Assembly (NCBI RefSeq): GCF_000383975.1
Contig: NZ_KB913017.1
Location: 2,221,527-2,285,526 of the forward strand
DNA from: Natronorubrum tibetense GA33
GTDB taxonomy: Archaea > Halobacteriota > Halobacteria > Halobacteriales > Natrialbaceae
Direction of reading: 5' to 3'
DNA length: 64,000 bases
Positions 16,279 to 24,566 of this stretch are shown in pieces; within the stretch, counting starts at the first letter, position 1, and the number at the start of each line of letters is the position of its first letter. The notes under the pieces are model-generated. The model searched no databases and was not told the DNA's origin. It was given only the letters and a program-made list of their open reading frames with translations. The position numbers and the translations under genes were made by a program.

Positions 16279-17403
16279 CTACCGCTTCAGGTGCCGGGCG
16301 ATGATCTTCTTCTGAATCTCGGAGGTGCCCTCGTAGATCGTCGTGATCTTGGCGTCGCGGTAGTAGCGCTCGACGTCGAAGTCCTTCGTGTAGCCGTAGC
16401 CGCCGTGGATCTGGACGGCCTCGCTCGCCACGTCGACGGCCATCTCGCTCGCGAAGTACTTCGCCATCGCGGCCGCCTTCGGGGCGACGCCGCCCTCGTT
16501 CTGACGCGCCGCGTCGCGGGTGAGCAGGCGGGCCGCCTGCACGTTCGTCTGCATGTCGGCGAGTTTGTGCCCGATCGCCTGGTGTTCGACGATCGGTTTA
16601 CCGAACTGCTCGCGGTCGTGCGCGTAGGTGATCGAATCGTCGAGGGCCGCCTGCGCGACGCCGACCGCCTGACTCGCGATCGCGACCCGGCCGCCGGTCA
16701 GGATCGAGAACGCAGCGCTGAGGCCCTTTCCGACCTCGGTCAGTCGGTTTTCGGCCGGAATGCGGACGTCGTCGAAGATGAGCGTCGTCGTGTCGCTCGC
16801 GCGCAAGCCGAGTTTGTCCTCCTTCTTGCCGACCTCGAGCCCCTCGACGTCTTTCGGCACGAGGAACTGGGTGACGCTGTCGGGGTCGTCGCGATCGGTT
16901 TTCGCGAAGAGGATGACGACGCCCGCGCGCTCGCCGTTCGTGATCCACTGTTTCTCGCCGTTGATGACGTACTCGTCACCTTCGAGGCGGGCTTCGGTCG
17001 ACAGTTCGGCGGGGTTCGAGCCGGCGTGGGGCTCCGACAGCGCGAACGCGCCGACCGGCCGGCCCGAGACCATCTCCGGGAGCCACTCCTCGCGGTGTGC
17101 CTCCGAGCCGAACTGGCGGATGCAGGAGGTGGCGAGACAGTGGACCGAGAGGGCCGTCGCAACGGCGAGATGGCCGTACGCGAGTTCCTCGTTGACGATA
17201 CTGTACGTGAGCGTGTCGACGTCGAGTCCGCCGTACTCCTCGGGGACGGTAAGCCCCGTGAGGTCGAGCTCTGCAAGGCCGTCCCAGACGTCTTCCGGGA
17301 ACGCCTGGTTCGCGTCTGCTTCGTCGACATCGGTTCCGACTTCGTTCTCGACGAACTCCTGTACCGTGTTCCGGATGAGCTCCTGTTCGTCTGTCAGCGT
17401 CAT
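16279..17403 (-). CDS. Acyl-CoA dehydrogenase (second copy)
   Basis: A 374-residue acyl-CoA dehydrogenase, paralogous to that at 999-2195. FALSEPHAGSN is the FAD/substrate motif, KLGLRASDTTTL lies in the middle strand domain, and IYEGTSEIQK carries the probable catalytic Glu. The length fits short- or medium-chain enzymes. The frame stays open far upstream only because of the antisense coding bias of the neighbouring enoyl-CoA hydratase; the ATG at 17403 starts the normal N-terminus MTLTDEQELI and has a TATA-like box 28 bp upstream. It converges with 3-hydroxyacyl-CoA dehydrogenase and diverges from the hydratase. Confidence 0.95.
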   Translation of the reverse strand: MTLTDEQELIRNTVQEFVENEVGTDVDEADANQAFPEDVWDGLAELDLTGLTVPEEYGGLDVDTLTYSIVNEELAYGHLAVATALSVHCLATSCIRQFGSEAHREEWLPEMVSGRPVGAFALSEPHAGSNPAELSTEARLEGDEYVINGEKQWITNGERAGVVILFAKTDRDDPDSVTQFLVPKDVEGLEVGKKEDKLGLRASDTTTLIFDDVRIPAENRLTEVGKGLSAAFSILTGGRVAIASQAVGVAQAALDDSITYAHDREQFGKPIVEHQAIGHKLADMQTNVQAARLLTRDAARQNEGGVAPKAAAMAKYFASEMAVDVASEAVQIHGGYGYTKDFDVERYYRDAKITTIYEGTSEIQKKIIARHLKR

Positions 17404-17426
17404 TACTCCCTTCTTCTCGAGGCGGC

Positions 17427-17434
17427 TACTAAAG
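17427..17434 (-). promoter_or_regulatory. TATA-like box for second acyl-CoA dehydrogenase
   Basis: The minus strand reads CTTTAGTA about 28 bp before the ATG at 17403. Confidence 0.5.
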
Positions 17435-17565
17435 TGTGTGATTCGACAGCCCTCGGATACGTCCGGGGATGGTACACCTCGAATGAGGGGCGAGAAGGTG
17501 GCTCGAGCGACGAGCGCCGGATGAACGGAATCGTTAACCGGAATCGTGTCGAACCGGCCGCACAC

Positions 17566-18354
17566 ATGGACGATTACAACAACCTGCTCGTCGATCGGAC
17601 CGACGGCGTGGTGACGGTAACGCTCGACAGCACGGCCGGCCGGAACGCACTGACCCTCGAGATGGCGAACGAACTGGTCTCGGCGGCGACGACGCTGGGC
17701 GAGGACGAGGACGTTCGGTGTATCGTGCTGACCCACGAGGGAGACTTCTTCGGTGCGGGCGCCGATCTCTCCCAGTTCTCCGGCGACGAGTCCGACGCAC
17801 CGCTGCTCCGCGAACTGGCCGGCCGCGCCCACGAGGCGATCGTTCAGTTCCACCGGACCGAGACGCCGGTCGTCGGCGGGATCGACGGCGTCGCCGCCGG
17901 AATCGGCTTCAGCCTCGCGCTCATGCCCGACCTGGTCGTTCTCGGCGACGGCGCGACCCTCAAGTTCGCCTACCCCGGCATCGGACTGACCGGCGACGGC
18001 GGTTCCACCTTCTTCCTGCCGCGACTCGTCGGGCTTCGAACCGCGAAGGAGATCGTTCTCCGGGACGAGCCGATCGCCCCCGACGAGGCCGTCGAGATGG
18101 GACTCGCGACCGAAGCCGTTCCCAGCGACGAGTTCGAGGATCGACTCGAGACCGTTGCGGCCGACATCGCCTCCGGCCCGACTCAGGCTCTCGGAGCGAC
18201 AACGCGGCTGCTGACCGACAGCTACGAGCGGAGCCTCGAGTCCCAACTGTCCGCGGAGGCGGACACCATTGCGGGTGCGACGCGGACGGAAGACTACGAG
18301 CGAGGGCTCGACGCCTTCTTCGGCGACGGCGATCCCGAGTTCGTCGGTCGATAG
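17566..18354 (+). CDS. Enoyl-CoA hydratase/isomerase family protein
   Basis: A 262-residue crotonase-fold protein. The oxyanion-hole segments are GDFFGAGADLSQF near residue 60 and GVAAGIGFSLAL near 105. The second catalytic position reads GLTGDGGSTFFLPRLVG, with an Asp where classical hydratases have Glu, similar to PaaG-type isomerase/hydratases. It may hydrate 2-enoyl-CoA or shift the double bond. An upstream in-frame ATG at 17521 would add 15 residues; 17566 was chosen because similarity begins at MDDYNNLLV. It is divergent from acyl-CoA dehydrogenase. Confidence 0.92.
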   Translation: MDDYNNLLVDRTDGVVTVTLDSTAGRNALTLEMANELVSAATTLGEDEDVRCIVLTHEGDFFGAGADLSQFSGDESDAPLLRELAGRAHEAIVQFHRTETPVVGGIDGVAAGIGFSLALMPDLVVLGDGATLKFAYPGIGLTGDGGSTFFLPRLVGLRTAKEIVLRDEPIAPDEAVEMGLATEAVPSDEFEDRLETVAADIASGPTQALGATTRLLTDSYERSLESQLSAEADTIAGATRTEDYERGLDAFFGDGDPEFVGR

Positions 18355-18370
18355 GTCCGCGCCGCGGAAT

Positions 18371-18378
18371 GATTTATG
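18371..18378 (+). promoter_or_regulatory. TATA-like box for LLM oxidoreductase
   Basis: GATTTATG is centred about 28 bp before the ATG at 18403 and just after the hydratase stop. Confidence 0.5.
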
Positions 18379-18402
18379 GCACGGAGTCGCAAACAGGTGG
18401 GT

Positions 18403-19386
18403 ATGCATCTCGGACTGGTAATCCCGCGAACTGGCGCACACGACCCGACCGACCTCGCGATCGACGCCGAAGCGCAGGGGTACGACTCCGTCTGGATGGG
18501 TGAACTCTGGGGAACGAGTTCCGTTGTCAAACTCTCGGAGATCGCCGCCCGCACCGACAGCGTCGAAATCGGGACGGCGATCGTGAACGTCTTCTCGCGG
18601 ACGCCGGCCGTGCTCGCCATGACGGCGGGGACGCTCGACGACGTGTCAGACGGACGGGCATCATTCGGCGTCGGAACGAGTACGCCGACGGCCGTCGAGA
18701 ACGTCCACGGGATGCCGTTCGAACGTCCCATTCGTCGCTCCCACGAGACCATCGAAATCGTCCAGGAGATTCTGACCGGTGACGAACCCGTCGAGTACGA
18801 GGGCGAACTGCTCGAGGTGAACGGCGTCCCGCCCATCGACAGGGACGTGCCGATCTATCACGCGGCGCTCGGGCCGGCGAATCGGCGGGTCGTCGGTCGA
18901 CTCTGTGACGGTTGGATGCCGCACAACATTCCGTTCTCGGCGCTCGACGAGGCGTTCGAGGTCGTCGAGGAAACGGCGCGCGAGAGCGGTCGCGATCCGG
19001 ACGAGATTACGATCGCGCCGTACGTCCCCGCTGCCGTGAGCGACGACGCCGAGGAGGCATACGACGCCGTTCGCGGACATATCGCCTACTACGCCGGGAG
19101 CGCGGACGGCTACCGGAACGCGGTCGGGACCCGGTTCCCGGATCATGCAGACCGTATCGCTGATGCGTGGGGAGCCGGCGACCGCGGCGAGGCCGCCGGG
19201 CTCGTGACGGATGAGATGGTCCACGACCTGGGTGTCGCCGGAACGCCGTCGGACGCCCGCGAACAGCTTCGCGACCTCGTCGCCGAAACCGCCATCGATC
19301 GGCCACTGGTGACGATTCCGGAGCAGGCTGCGGACGATCTCGCCGAGGGAACGATCGAGGCGCTCGCGCCGGTTTCGGACGCGTAA
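18403..19386 (+). CDS. LLM-class flavin-dependent oxidoreductase
   Basis: A 327-residue luciferase-like TIM-barrel protein of the type that uses FMN or F420. The N-terminus MHLGLVIPRTG and YDSVWMGELWG are typical, as are GTAIVNVFSRTPAVLAMTA and RASFGVGTSTP. Haloarchaea make F420, so an F420-dependent reductase is plausible. The start at 18403 is supported by a TATA-like box 28 bp upstream and by the conserved first strand. It follows enoyl-CoA hydratase on the same strand but has its own promoter. The substrate is unknown. Confidence 0.92.
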   Translation: MHLGLVIPRTGAHDPTDLAIDAEAQGYDSVWMGELWGTSSVVKLSEIAARTDSVEIGTAIVNVFSRTPAVLAMTAGTLDDVSDGRASFGVGTSTPTAVENVHGMPFERPIRRSHETIEIVQEILTGDEPVEYEGELLEVNGVPPIDRDVPIYHAALGPANRRVVGRLCDGWMPHNIPFSALDEAFEVVEETARESGRDPDEITIAPYVPAAVSDDAEEAYDAVRGHIAYYAGSADGYRNAVGTRFPDHADRIADAWGAGDRGEAAGLVTDEMVHDLGVAGTPSDAREQLRDLVAETAIDRPLVTIPEQAADDLAEGTIEALAPVSDA

Positions 19387-19426
19387 ATCGAACGGCGCTG
19401 ACTGGTCGACGACACTCGAGCAGCGC

Positions 19427-20179
19427 TCACACGTAATCTAAGTTCACCTGCGTTACGTTCGCCGCCCGCTGGACGACGTCCGCGATCTCGTCTCGGCGCG
19501 TCTCGTCGATCCGGCTCTGGGGTCCGCAGACGCAGATCGCGCCCCGAACCCGATCGTTCTTGTCGAAAATCGGTGCGGCGATGCAGACCATGCCCGCGAT
19601 CCGCTCGCCCTCGTCGACCGCGTACCCCTGTTCGCGGATCTCCTCGAGTTGCTCGAACAGGACATCGGGATCGGTGATCGTCCGGGAGGTCAGTTCGACG
19701 AGTCCCTGTCGATCGATGATCGCTTCGACGCGGTCGGTCGGCATGGAGGCGAGCATCGCTTTCCCCGGTGCCACCGCGTGCATCGGCATCCGCGCACCCG
19801 GATACGCGAACAGGTTGACCGCGTCCGGCCCCTCCTGGACGGCGAGGATGACCGCCTGATCCGCCTCCTCGACGAAGAGTGTCGCGTGTTCGTCGGTCTC
19901 CTCGGCCACGGTCTCGAGTTCGTCGCGAACGGCTTTGAACACCTCCAGTCGGTGTCGCTGTCGGTGACCGACCTCCAGAAACCGCGTTGTCGTCTGGTAC
20001 TCCTTCTCCTCCATCCGCACGTAGCCCGTTTCGACGAGCGTCTGCAGATGATCGTGAGCCGTACTCACCGGCATCTCGACGCGCTCAGCGAGTTCGGAGA
20101 CGCTCCCCCCACCGTTCTCCGCGAGTTCGTCGACGAGTGCGAACGCCCGTTCGACCGACCGATTTGATGTCCGTCCCAT
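19427..20179 (-). CDS. IclR-family transcriptional regulator
   Basis: A 250-residue regulator with an N-terminal winged helix-turn-helix (about residues 8-65, SVERAFALVDELAENGG with the recognition helix around MPVSTAHDHLQTL) and a C-terminal GAF-like effector domain ending in GAICVCGP. IclR proteins bind small organic acids and control catabolic genes. It converges with the oxidoreductase gene and is next to the beta-oxidation block, so it may regulate that block. A clear TATA box was not seen directly upstream. Confidence 0.93.
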   Translation of the reverse strand: MGRTSNRSVERAFALVDELAENGGGSVSELAERVEMPVSTAHDHLQTLVETGYVRMEEKEYQTTTRFLEVGHRQRHRLEVFKAVRDELETVAEETDEHATLFVEEADQAVILAVQEGPDAVNLFAYPGARMPMHAVAPGKAMLASMPTDRVEAIIDRQGLVELTSRTITDPDVLFEQLEEIREQGYAVDEGERIAGMVCIAAPIFDKNDRVRGAICVCGPQSRIDETRRDEIADVVQRAANVTQVNLDYV

Positions 20180-21370
20180 ACTGATCGACCTCTACCGCCA
20201 CCCACAGAAGTCTTTCGACTCTGCCGGATAGATTTTCGAGAAAACTCTGCCGATTCGCTGTCGACGACACGGGAAACGAAGACGCTCGCATCTGCTTGTC
20301 GGCTAGTCCTCAGTAGCGGGCTAGAAAGCAGAGATTTTCGTGAATGTGGGGAGGTAACAAGGAACTATGATGGAAACGGCTGTTTCGATGGAGTCGGATG
20401 CCCTTTCACTGAATATATTATATTAACACCATCTTATTGGGCTGTTGGTCGTTCGGAACGGAAGGCGATATCTCGATCGAGGCTATGAACGTGGCTGTAC
20501 AGGCATATATCTCGACTGTTTCACCAGTACCTGGTCCAGAGCGCTACGGTAATACTTCTCAATGTAATTCCGAACTGGTCGGAACACATTTCACGTCGAA
20601 CACGACGCGGAATGGGAAAAATCCATAGAGAGTGTTTATCGAGCGAATATTCGATCTAAGGCTGATTTCGACTCCTTCGGAATAGGTGACGTACCATGTC
20701 GGAAGCGGAGAGATGGAGAGCGATTCGACCAGATATATTACACTTGTACGCATGTAATCTACTGGCGGCTCGAGGGGGAAATGGTCGGTCCAAAGCCGAC
20801 ACCCCGGTCAAATACGGTTACACAGCTAGATGTGAGAGACGGGGTCGAATAGTGAGCGCTCCGATGGGAGAGTACGGCGGAGTATTAAATTTTGATCTAG
20901 TTTATTTCTCCACCCTTAATTACACCTATGTATAAAATTACTGTTACTATTTTAGCTATGTGTATCTCCAAGATAGCCTAACCTACAGGACTCTAAATAG
21001 TATGGATATAGGTTGAGTGATTAACCGAATCTAGCTCATTTCCTGTTTTTCCCATCTAATATGGCATTGTTTCGGGACTTCAGCAAACCTTTCGCAAGTT
21101 ATCGTGGGAAAACCGTTATTGCGTGCCTGAAGTACAACTCTGGAGTGACTACGATTCGATAGTCGCTCGAGAAATCGTGTACACAAATCATCCGAGAAAT
21201 AATATTACTGTCATGATATGGTCCCACAAGAAACTGCATAAATGTTTATCCTCAATCATCGTCCCGGCGACTCGGACGACAGCCTGACACCGAAAAGAAG
21301 CCTGACGACCGGTTCGACGGCCGAGGTGCGCCGGCGAGAACCGACACACTCGTATCGTCTGGCGGACGAA
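20180..21370. other. AT-rich stretch without a recognised gene
   Basis: About 1.2 kb between the IclR gene and secG has a clearly lower GC content than the rest of the window, especially at 20400-20440 and 20880-21250. Its longest frames (for example 20696-20935) show no recognisable motif and have no good start signals. I see no tRNA or rRNA, no terminal inverted repeats and no transposase fragment. It could be an old insertion remnant or could hold an RNA gene that I cannot recognise by eye. Confidence 0.6.
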
Positions 21371-21388
21371 AGATTTAGTTCCGTCCGC
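21362..21388 (+). promoter_or_regulatory. secG promoter inside a short inverted repeat
   Basis: The TATA-like GATTTAG at 21372-21378 is 28 bp before the secG ATG. It lies in the loop of an inverted repeat with 7-bp arms GCGGACG (21362-21368) and CGTCCGC (21382-21388). The flanking arms could be a regulator site or chance. Confidence 0.45.
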
Positions 21389-21402
21389 TCGTAGTATCAG
21401 GT

Positions 21403-21564
21403 ATGGATAAAGGACAGAACACTGGCGGACTGATGTCCAGTGCCGGACTCGTTCGGTACTTCGACGCAGAGGACTCGAACGCGATCCAGATTGATCCGAA
21501 GACGGTCATCGCGACCGGTGTGATGATCGGTGTGCTGATCCAGTTGCTGACGTTCGTCGCGTAA
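21403..21564 (+). CDS. secG: Preprotein translocase subunit SecG (Sec61-beta)
   Basis: A 53-residue protein, the usual size for haloarchaeal Sec61-beta. The N-terminal half is cytosolic with [18 protein letters not shown] and the conserved DPKT before the single C-terminal transmembrane helix (about residues 34-52). It is a small, non-catalytic subunit of the SecYEG protein-conducting channel in the cytoplasmic membrane. It has its own TATA-like box 28 bp upstream. The gene is short and easily missed in automated calls. Confidence 0.95.
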   Translation: MDKGQNTGGLMSSAGLVRYFDAEDSNAIQIDPKTVIATGVMIGVLIQLLTFVA

Positions 21565-21659
21565 CCGACTGGCTCACTTCTTACACCGCACTCGAGGCGC
21601 GCCAGTGGCAACTGAGGGACTCGAGGCCGTCGATCGAAATCACGGATCGGTCAAACTGC

Positions 21660-21667
21660 CTATAAGC
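21660..21667 (+). promoter_or_regulatory. TATA-like box for VOC-family gene
   Basis: CTATAAGC is centred about 25 bp before the ATG at 21688 but only about 10 bp before the ATG at 21673, so the later start is favoured. Confidence 0.5.
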
Positions 21668-21687
21668 TATCGATGCGTATCGGACAT

Positions 21688-22545
21688 ATGAGCGACTCTA
21701 GCGGCCTTCTTCCGGATTCGAGCCGGATCGGTCGGACGGCACTGACCGTCGGCGACGAGTCGGCGGTGATCGACTTCTATCGGAATACCGTCGGACTCGA
21801 GCAACTGACGCGAGAGGCGTCGACGACAACGCTCGGCGTCGACCGCAGGTCGCTGCTCGAGGTTCGTTACGATGCGGCGGCACGTCCTCGCCCCGAGGAC
21901 GCGACCGGGCTCTTCCACAACGCGTTCAGGGTGCCCAGTCGTGCGGCGCTGGGTGATGCGCTCGCACGGGTCCGCGACGGCTGGGTGCTTACCGGGGCGT
22001 CCGACCACGGCGTCAGCGAGGCGCTCTACTGTACCGATCCGGAGGGAAACGGGGTCGAACTCTATCGGGATCGACCGCAGGAAGACTGGCCACGGGACGA
22101 CGACGGGAGCCTCGAGATCGGATCGTGGCCGCTCGACCTCGTGGATCTCGCGGCCGCGGCGAGCGACGGGCCGGTGTCGACGGTCCCTGCGGAGACCTCG
22201 CTCGGCCACGTTCACCTCGAGGTGTCGTCGCTCGAAGACGCCTGCGAGTTTTACGTGGACACCCTGGGGTTCGACGTGATGGATACGTCACCGTCGGCCG
22301 TGTTTCTCGCCGTGGGCGGCTACCACCACCATCTGGGACTGAACACCTGGCACCGTCGGTCGGTCCCGCCGACGGCGGACCACTGTGGACTCGCGTGGTT
22401 CGAACTCGTCGTGCCCTCGAGCGACGCGCTCGAGACGGTCCGTCGGCGTCTCGAGGACTGCGGCGTTCCCGTCACCGACCGCGACGAGGGCTTCGAGATC
22501 GCTGACCCCGATGGGAGCACCATTCGCCTCGTCGCCGAATCGTAG
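21688..22545 (+). CDS. VOC-family protein, CatE-like (two glyoxalase domains)
   Basis: A 285-residue protein made of two vicinal-oxygen-chelate modules, the architecture of catechol-2,3-dioxygenase CatE-type proteins. The first module has YRNTVGLEQL and SDHGVSEALYCTDPEGNGVELY; the second begins LGHVHLEVSSLEDACEFYVDTLGFD and has YHHHLGLNTW. Metal ligands are plausible at the SDHG His, the GHVH His and the terminal Glu, as in the family. The substrate is not known; ring cleavage of a catecholic compound is only the family prototype. Confidence 0.88.
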   Translation: MSDSSGLLPDSSRIGRTALTVGDESAVIDFYRNTVGLEQLTREASTTTLGVDRRSLLEVRYDAAARPRPEDATGLFHNAFRVPSRAALGDALARVRDGWVLTGASDHGVSEALYCTDPEGNGVELYRDRPQEDWPRDDDGSLEIGSWPLDLVDLAAAASDGPVSTVPAETSLGHVHLEVSSLEDACEFYVDTLGFDVMDTSPSAVFLAVGGYHHHLGLNTWHRRSVPPTADHCGLAWFELVVPSSDALETVRRRLEDCGVPVTDRDEGFEIADPDGSTIRLVAES

Positions 22546-22557
22546 CCGGTGACGCGA

Positions 22558-22565
22558 CCTTTTTG
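22558..22565 (+). promoter_or_regulatory. T-rich element between VOC gene and pdxT
   Basis: CCTTTTTG lies 13 bp after the VOC stop and about 28 bp before the pdxT ATG, so it could serve as terminator of the first gene and TATA-like element of the second. Confidence 0.35.
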
Positions 22566-22589
22566 ACGGCCCCCTCCTTAGGGCGGGGC

Positions 22590-23219
22590 ATGTCATTAAC
22601 CGCTGGCGTCGTCGCCGTTCAGGGCGACGTGGAGGAACACGCGGCCGCCATCGAACGCGCGGCACAGGCCCACGACCGTGAGGTCACCGTCCGCGAGATC
22701 CGCGACTCGGGACTCGTTCCCGACTGCGACCTGCTCGCGATGCCCGGTGGCGAGTCGACGACCATCTCACGACTGCTCCACAGCGAGGGTATCGCAGCCG
22801 AGATTCGGGAGCACGTCGCCGCCGGCAAACCGCTGCTCGCGACCTGTGCCGGACTGATCGTCGCCTCGAGCGACGCGGGGGACGACCGAGTCGACGAACT
22901 CGGGCTGATCGACGTGAGCGTTGAACGCAACGCCTTCGGCCGTCAGCGGGACAGCTTCGAGGCCCCGCTCGCGGTCGACGGGCTGGCCGACGACGAGCCG
23001 TATCCGGCGGTGTTCATCCGCGCACCGGCTATCGACGACGTTGGCAACGGGAACGCCGAGGTACTCGCCGCGTGGGACGGCCGGCCGGTCGCGGTGACGC
23101 AAGGGTCGGTCGTCGGAACCGCATTCCACCCCGAACTCACCCCTGACAGCCGGATCCACGGGCTCGCGTTCTTCGAGAACGCCGACGCGGCGGTTCCGCG
23201 CGTCGAGCGCGGGCAGTAG
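22590..23219 (+). CDS. pdxT: Pyridoxal 5'-phosphate synthase glutaminase subunit PdxT
   Basis: A 209-residue class I glutamine amidotransferase subunit. It supplies ammonia from glutamine to the PdxS synthase for direct pyridoxal phosphate synthesis. AVQGDVEEH at the N-terminus, PGGESTT near residue 51, the nucleophile Cys in LLATCAGLI near residue 90, and the catalytic His-Glu in AFHPELT are all present. The ATG at 22590 begins the conserved first strand. PdxS is not in the window. It is followed on the same strand by the acetamidase gene. Confidence 0.96.
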   Translation: MSLTAGVVAVQGDVEEHAAAIERAAQAHDREVTVREIRDSGLVPDCDLLAMPGGESTTISRLLHSEGIAAEIREHVAAGKPLLATCAGLIVASSDAGDDRVDELGLIDVSVERNAFGRQRDSFEAPLAVDGLADDEPYPAVFIRAPAIDDVGNGNAEVLAAWDGRPVAVTQGSVVGTAFHPELTPDSRIHGLAFFENADAAVPRVERGQ

Positions 23220-23299
23220 GCGTGGCGCTCGGCGTCGAAAGTCGAGGGCCGCGACGGGTCGAGACTTTATCCCGTGCCATCACGTTGAGTGCACCAGCA

Positions 23300-24265
23300 A
23301 TGGCGAGCGAACCCGACGCAGTTGATCACGAGATACGCCCCGACGACGACACCGTGCACAGCATGTGGGACAACAGTCTCGAGCCGGTACGGACGATCGA
23401 GTCCGGCGAAATCGTCCAGTTTACGTGTCGAGACTCGACTGACGGACAGCTCGGTCCCGACTCGACGGTCGCTGATATCGCCAACCTCGACGTCAGCCGC
23501 GTCCACGCGCTGACCGGACCCGTCGCGGTCGAGGGTGCCCAACCGGGCGACGTCCTCGAGGTCGAACTGCTCGACCTCGAGCACGAAGGCTGGGGCCACT
23601 CGCTGATCCTCCCGAGCGAAGCGGAGCTCGGGCTCCTGTCGGACGAGTTCCCCGAACCGGACCTCCACGTCTGGGACCTCGAGGACGGCGTCGCACAGTT
23701 CGTCGACGGGATCGAGGTCCCGCTGGATCCGTTCCCCGGCGTCGTCGGCGTCGCCCCCGAGGAAGACGGCAGTCACGAGACGTTCCCGCCGCGGTCGGTC
23801 GGTGGGAACATGGACATCAAACAGCTTACGGCGGGATCGACGGTCTACCTCCCCGTTGCGGTCGACGACGCGCTGTTCAGTATCGGCGACTGCCACGCCG
23901 CACAGGGCGACGGCGAGGTCTGTGGCACCGGCATCGAAGCGCCGATGACCGTCACGTGTCGACTCGAGGTTCGCTCGGACCGTTCCATCGAGCAACCGCA
24001 GTTCGAAACCACGGGCCCGTTCACCCCGACCGGTCGAGACGAGCCGATGTACGGAACGACGGGGATCGGAGACGACCTGATGGAGGCGAGCAGAGCGGCC
24101 GTTCGGTCCATGATCGACCATCTTCAGGAGGAACACGGACTCGACCGGAGCGAGGCCTACATCCTGTGTTCTGTGGCCGTCGACCTGAAGATCAACGAAG
24201 CGGTCAACGCCCCGAACTGGGTCGTCTCGGCGTATCTTCCGGAGAGTATTTTCCCCGACGAGTAA
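23300..24265 (+). CDS. Acetamidase/formamidase family protein
   Basis: A 321-residue FmdA/AmdA-family amidohydrolase that releases ammonia from short amides. Recognisable parts are TVHSMWDNSLEPV at the N-terminus, PRSVGGNMDIKQLTAGSTVYLPV, and SIGDCHAAQGDGEVCGTGIE, a highly conserved metal-site region. The length matches the family. The ATG at 23300 is preceded by a TATA-like ACTTTATCC about 33 bp upstream; the earlier frame start at 23222 lacks similarity. The natural substrate is unknown. Confidence 0.93.
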   Translation: MASEPDAVDHEIRPDDDTVHSMWDNSLEPVRTIESGEIVQFTCRDSTDGQLGPDSTVADIANLDVSRVHALTGPVAVEGAQPGDVLEVELLDLEHEGWGHSLILPSEAELGLLSDEFPEPDLHVWDLEDGVAQFVDGIEVPLDPFPGVVGVAPEEDGSHETFPPRSVGGNMDIKQLTAGSTVYLPVAVDDALFSIGDCHAAQGDGEVCGTGIEAPMTVTCRLEVRSDRSIEQPQFETTGPFTPTGRDEPMYGTTGIGDDLMEASRAAVRSMIDHLQEEHGLDRSEAYILCSVAVDLKINEAVNAPNWVVSAYLPESIFPDE

Positions 24266-24566
24266 TGATCGACGACGGGGTGCGACGATCCCGTTCGGCG
24301 GTCCGTCGAATCCGGTCGAGACGGTCCGGCGGACCCATCCAAGACGGGCTGGCGAACTCCGTCCGGCTATCGTACCAGTGGTACGCATTTACCTGTCGAC
24401 ACCGTAATAGCGGTATGAATCGGTACCGATCCGTCGGGGCGTCGATCGATCGCCACGGTGCACTCGGACGACGATCGGCACCCGGCTACCGACGCGACGG
24501 ACGGAGCGACGAGCGAGTCGACCGTCTCGAGGGGAGTCGGCGGCGTATCGAACAGGTGGTAGCGCG
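24266..24566. other. Leader region upstream of the PAS/Bat-type regulator
   Basis: About 300 bp without a convincing gene. It holds the palindrome at 24371-24385 and a TATA-like ATTTA at 24387-24391. A 51-codon frame (24415-24570) starts about 26 bp after that box and overlaps the regulator start by 4 bp, but its very Arg-rich product is unlike haloarchaeal proteins. The box more likely starts an mRNA with a leader of about 150 nt. Confidence 0.45.
24371..24385. promoter_or_regulatory. Palindrome CGTACC-AGT-GGTACG, possible operator
   Basis: A perfect 6-bp inverted repeat with a 3-bp spacer sits immediately upstream of a TATA-like ATTTA (24387-24391), where the BRE would be. A dimeric regulator bound here could activate or block transcription of the PAS/Bat-type gene. 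Confidence 0.45.

Noticed and set aside
16279-18441. A very long minus-strand frame of 720 codons through the acyl-CoA dehydrogenase and antisense to the enoyl-CoA hydratase, and a similar + frame from 16291.
   Set aside because: Only the acyl-CoA dehydrogenase (to 17403) and hydratase (from 17566) parts have family motifs; the rest is antisense or upstream open frame caused by high GC.
20696-20935. A 79-codon frame in the AT-rich region upstream of secG.
   Set aside because: No motif, no convincing promoter or ribosome-binding site, and codon use unlike the neighbours.
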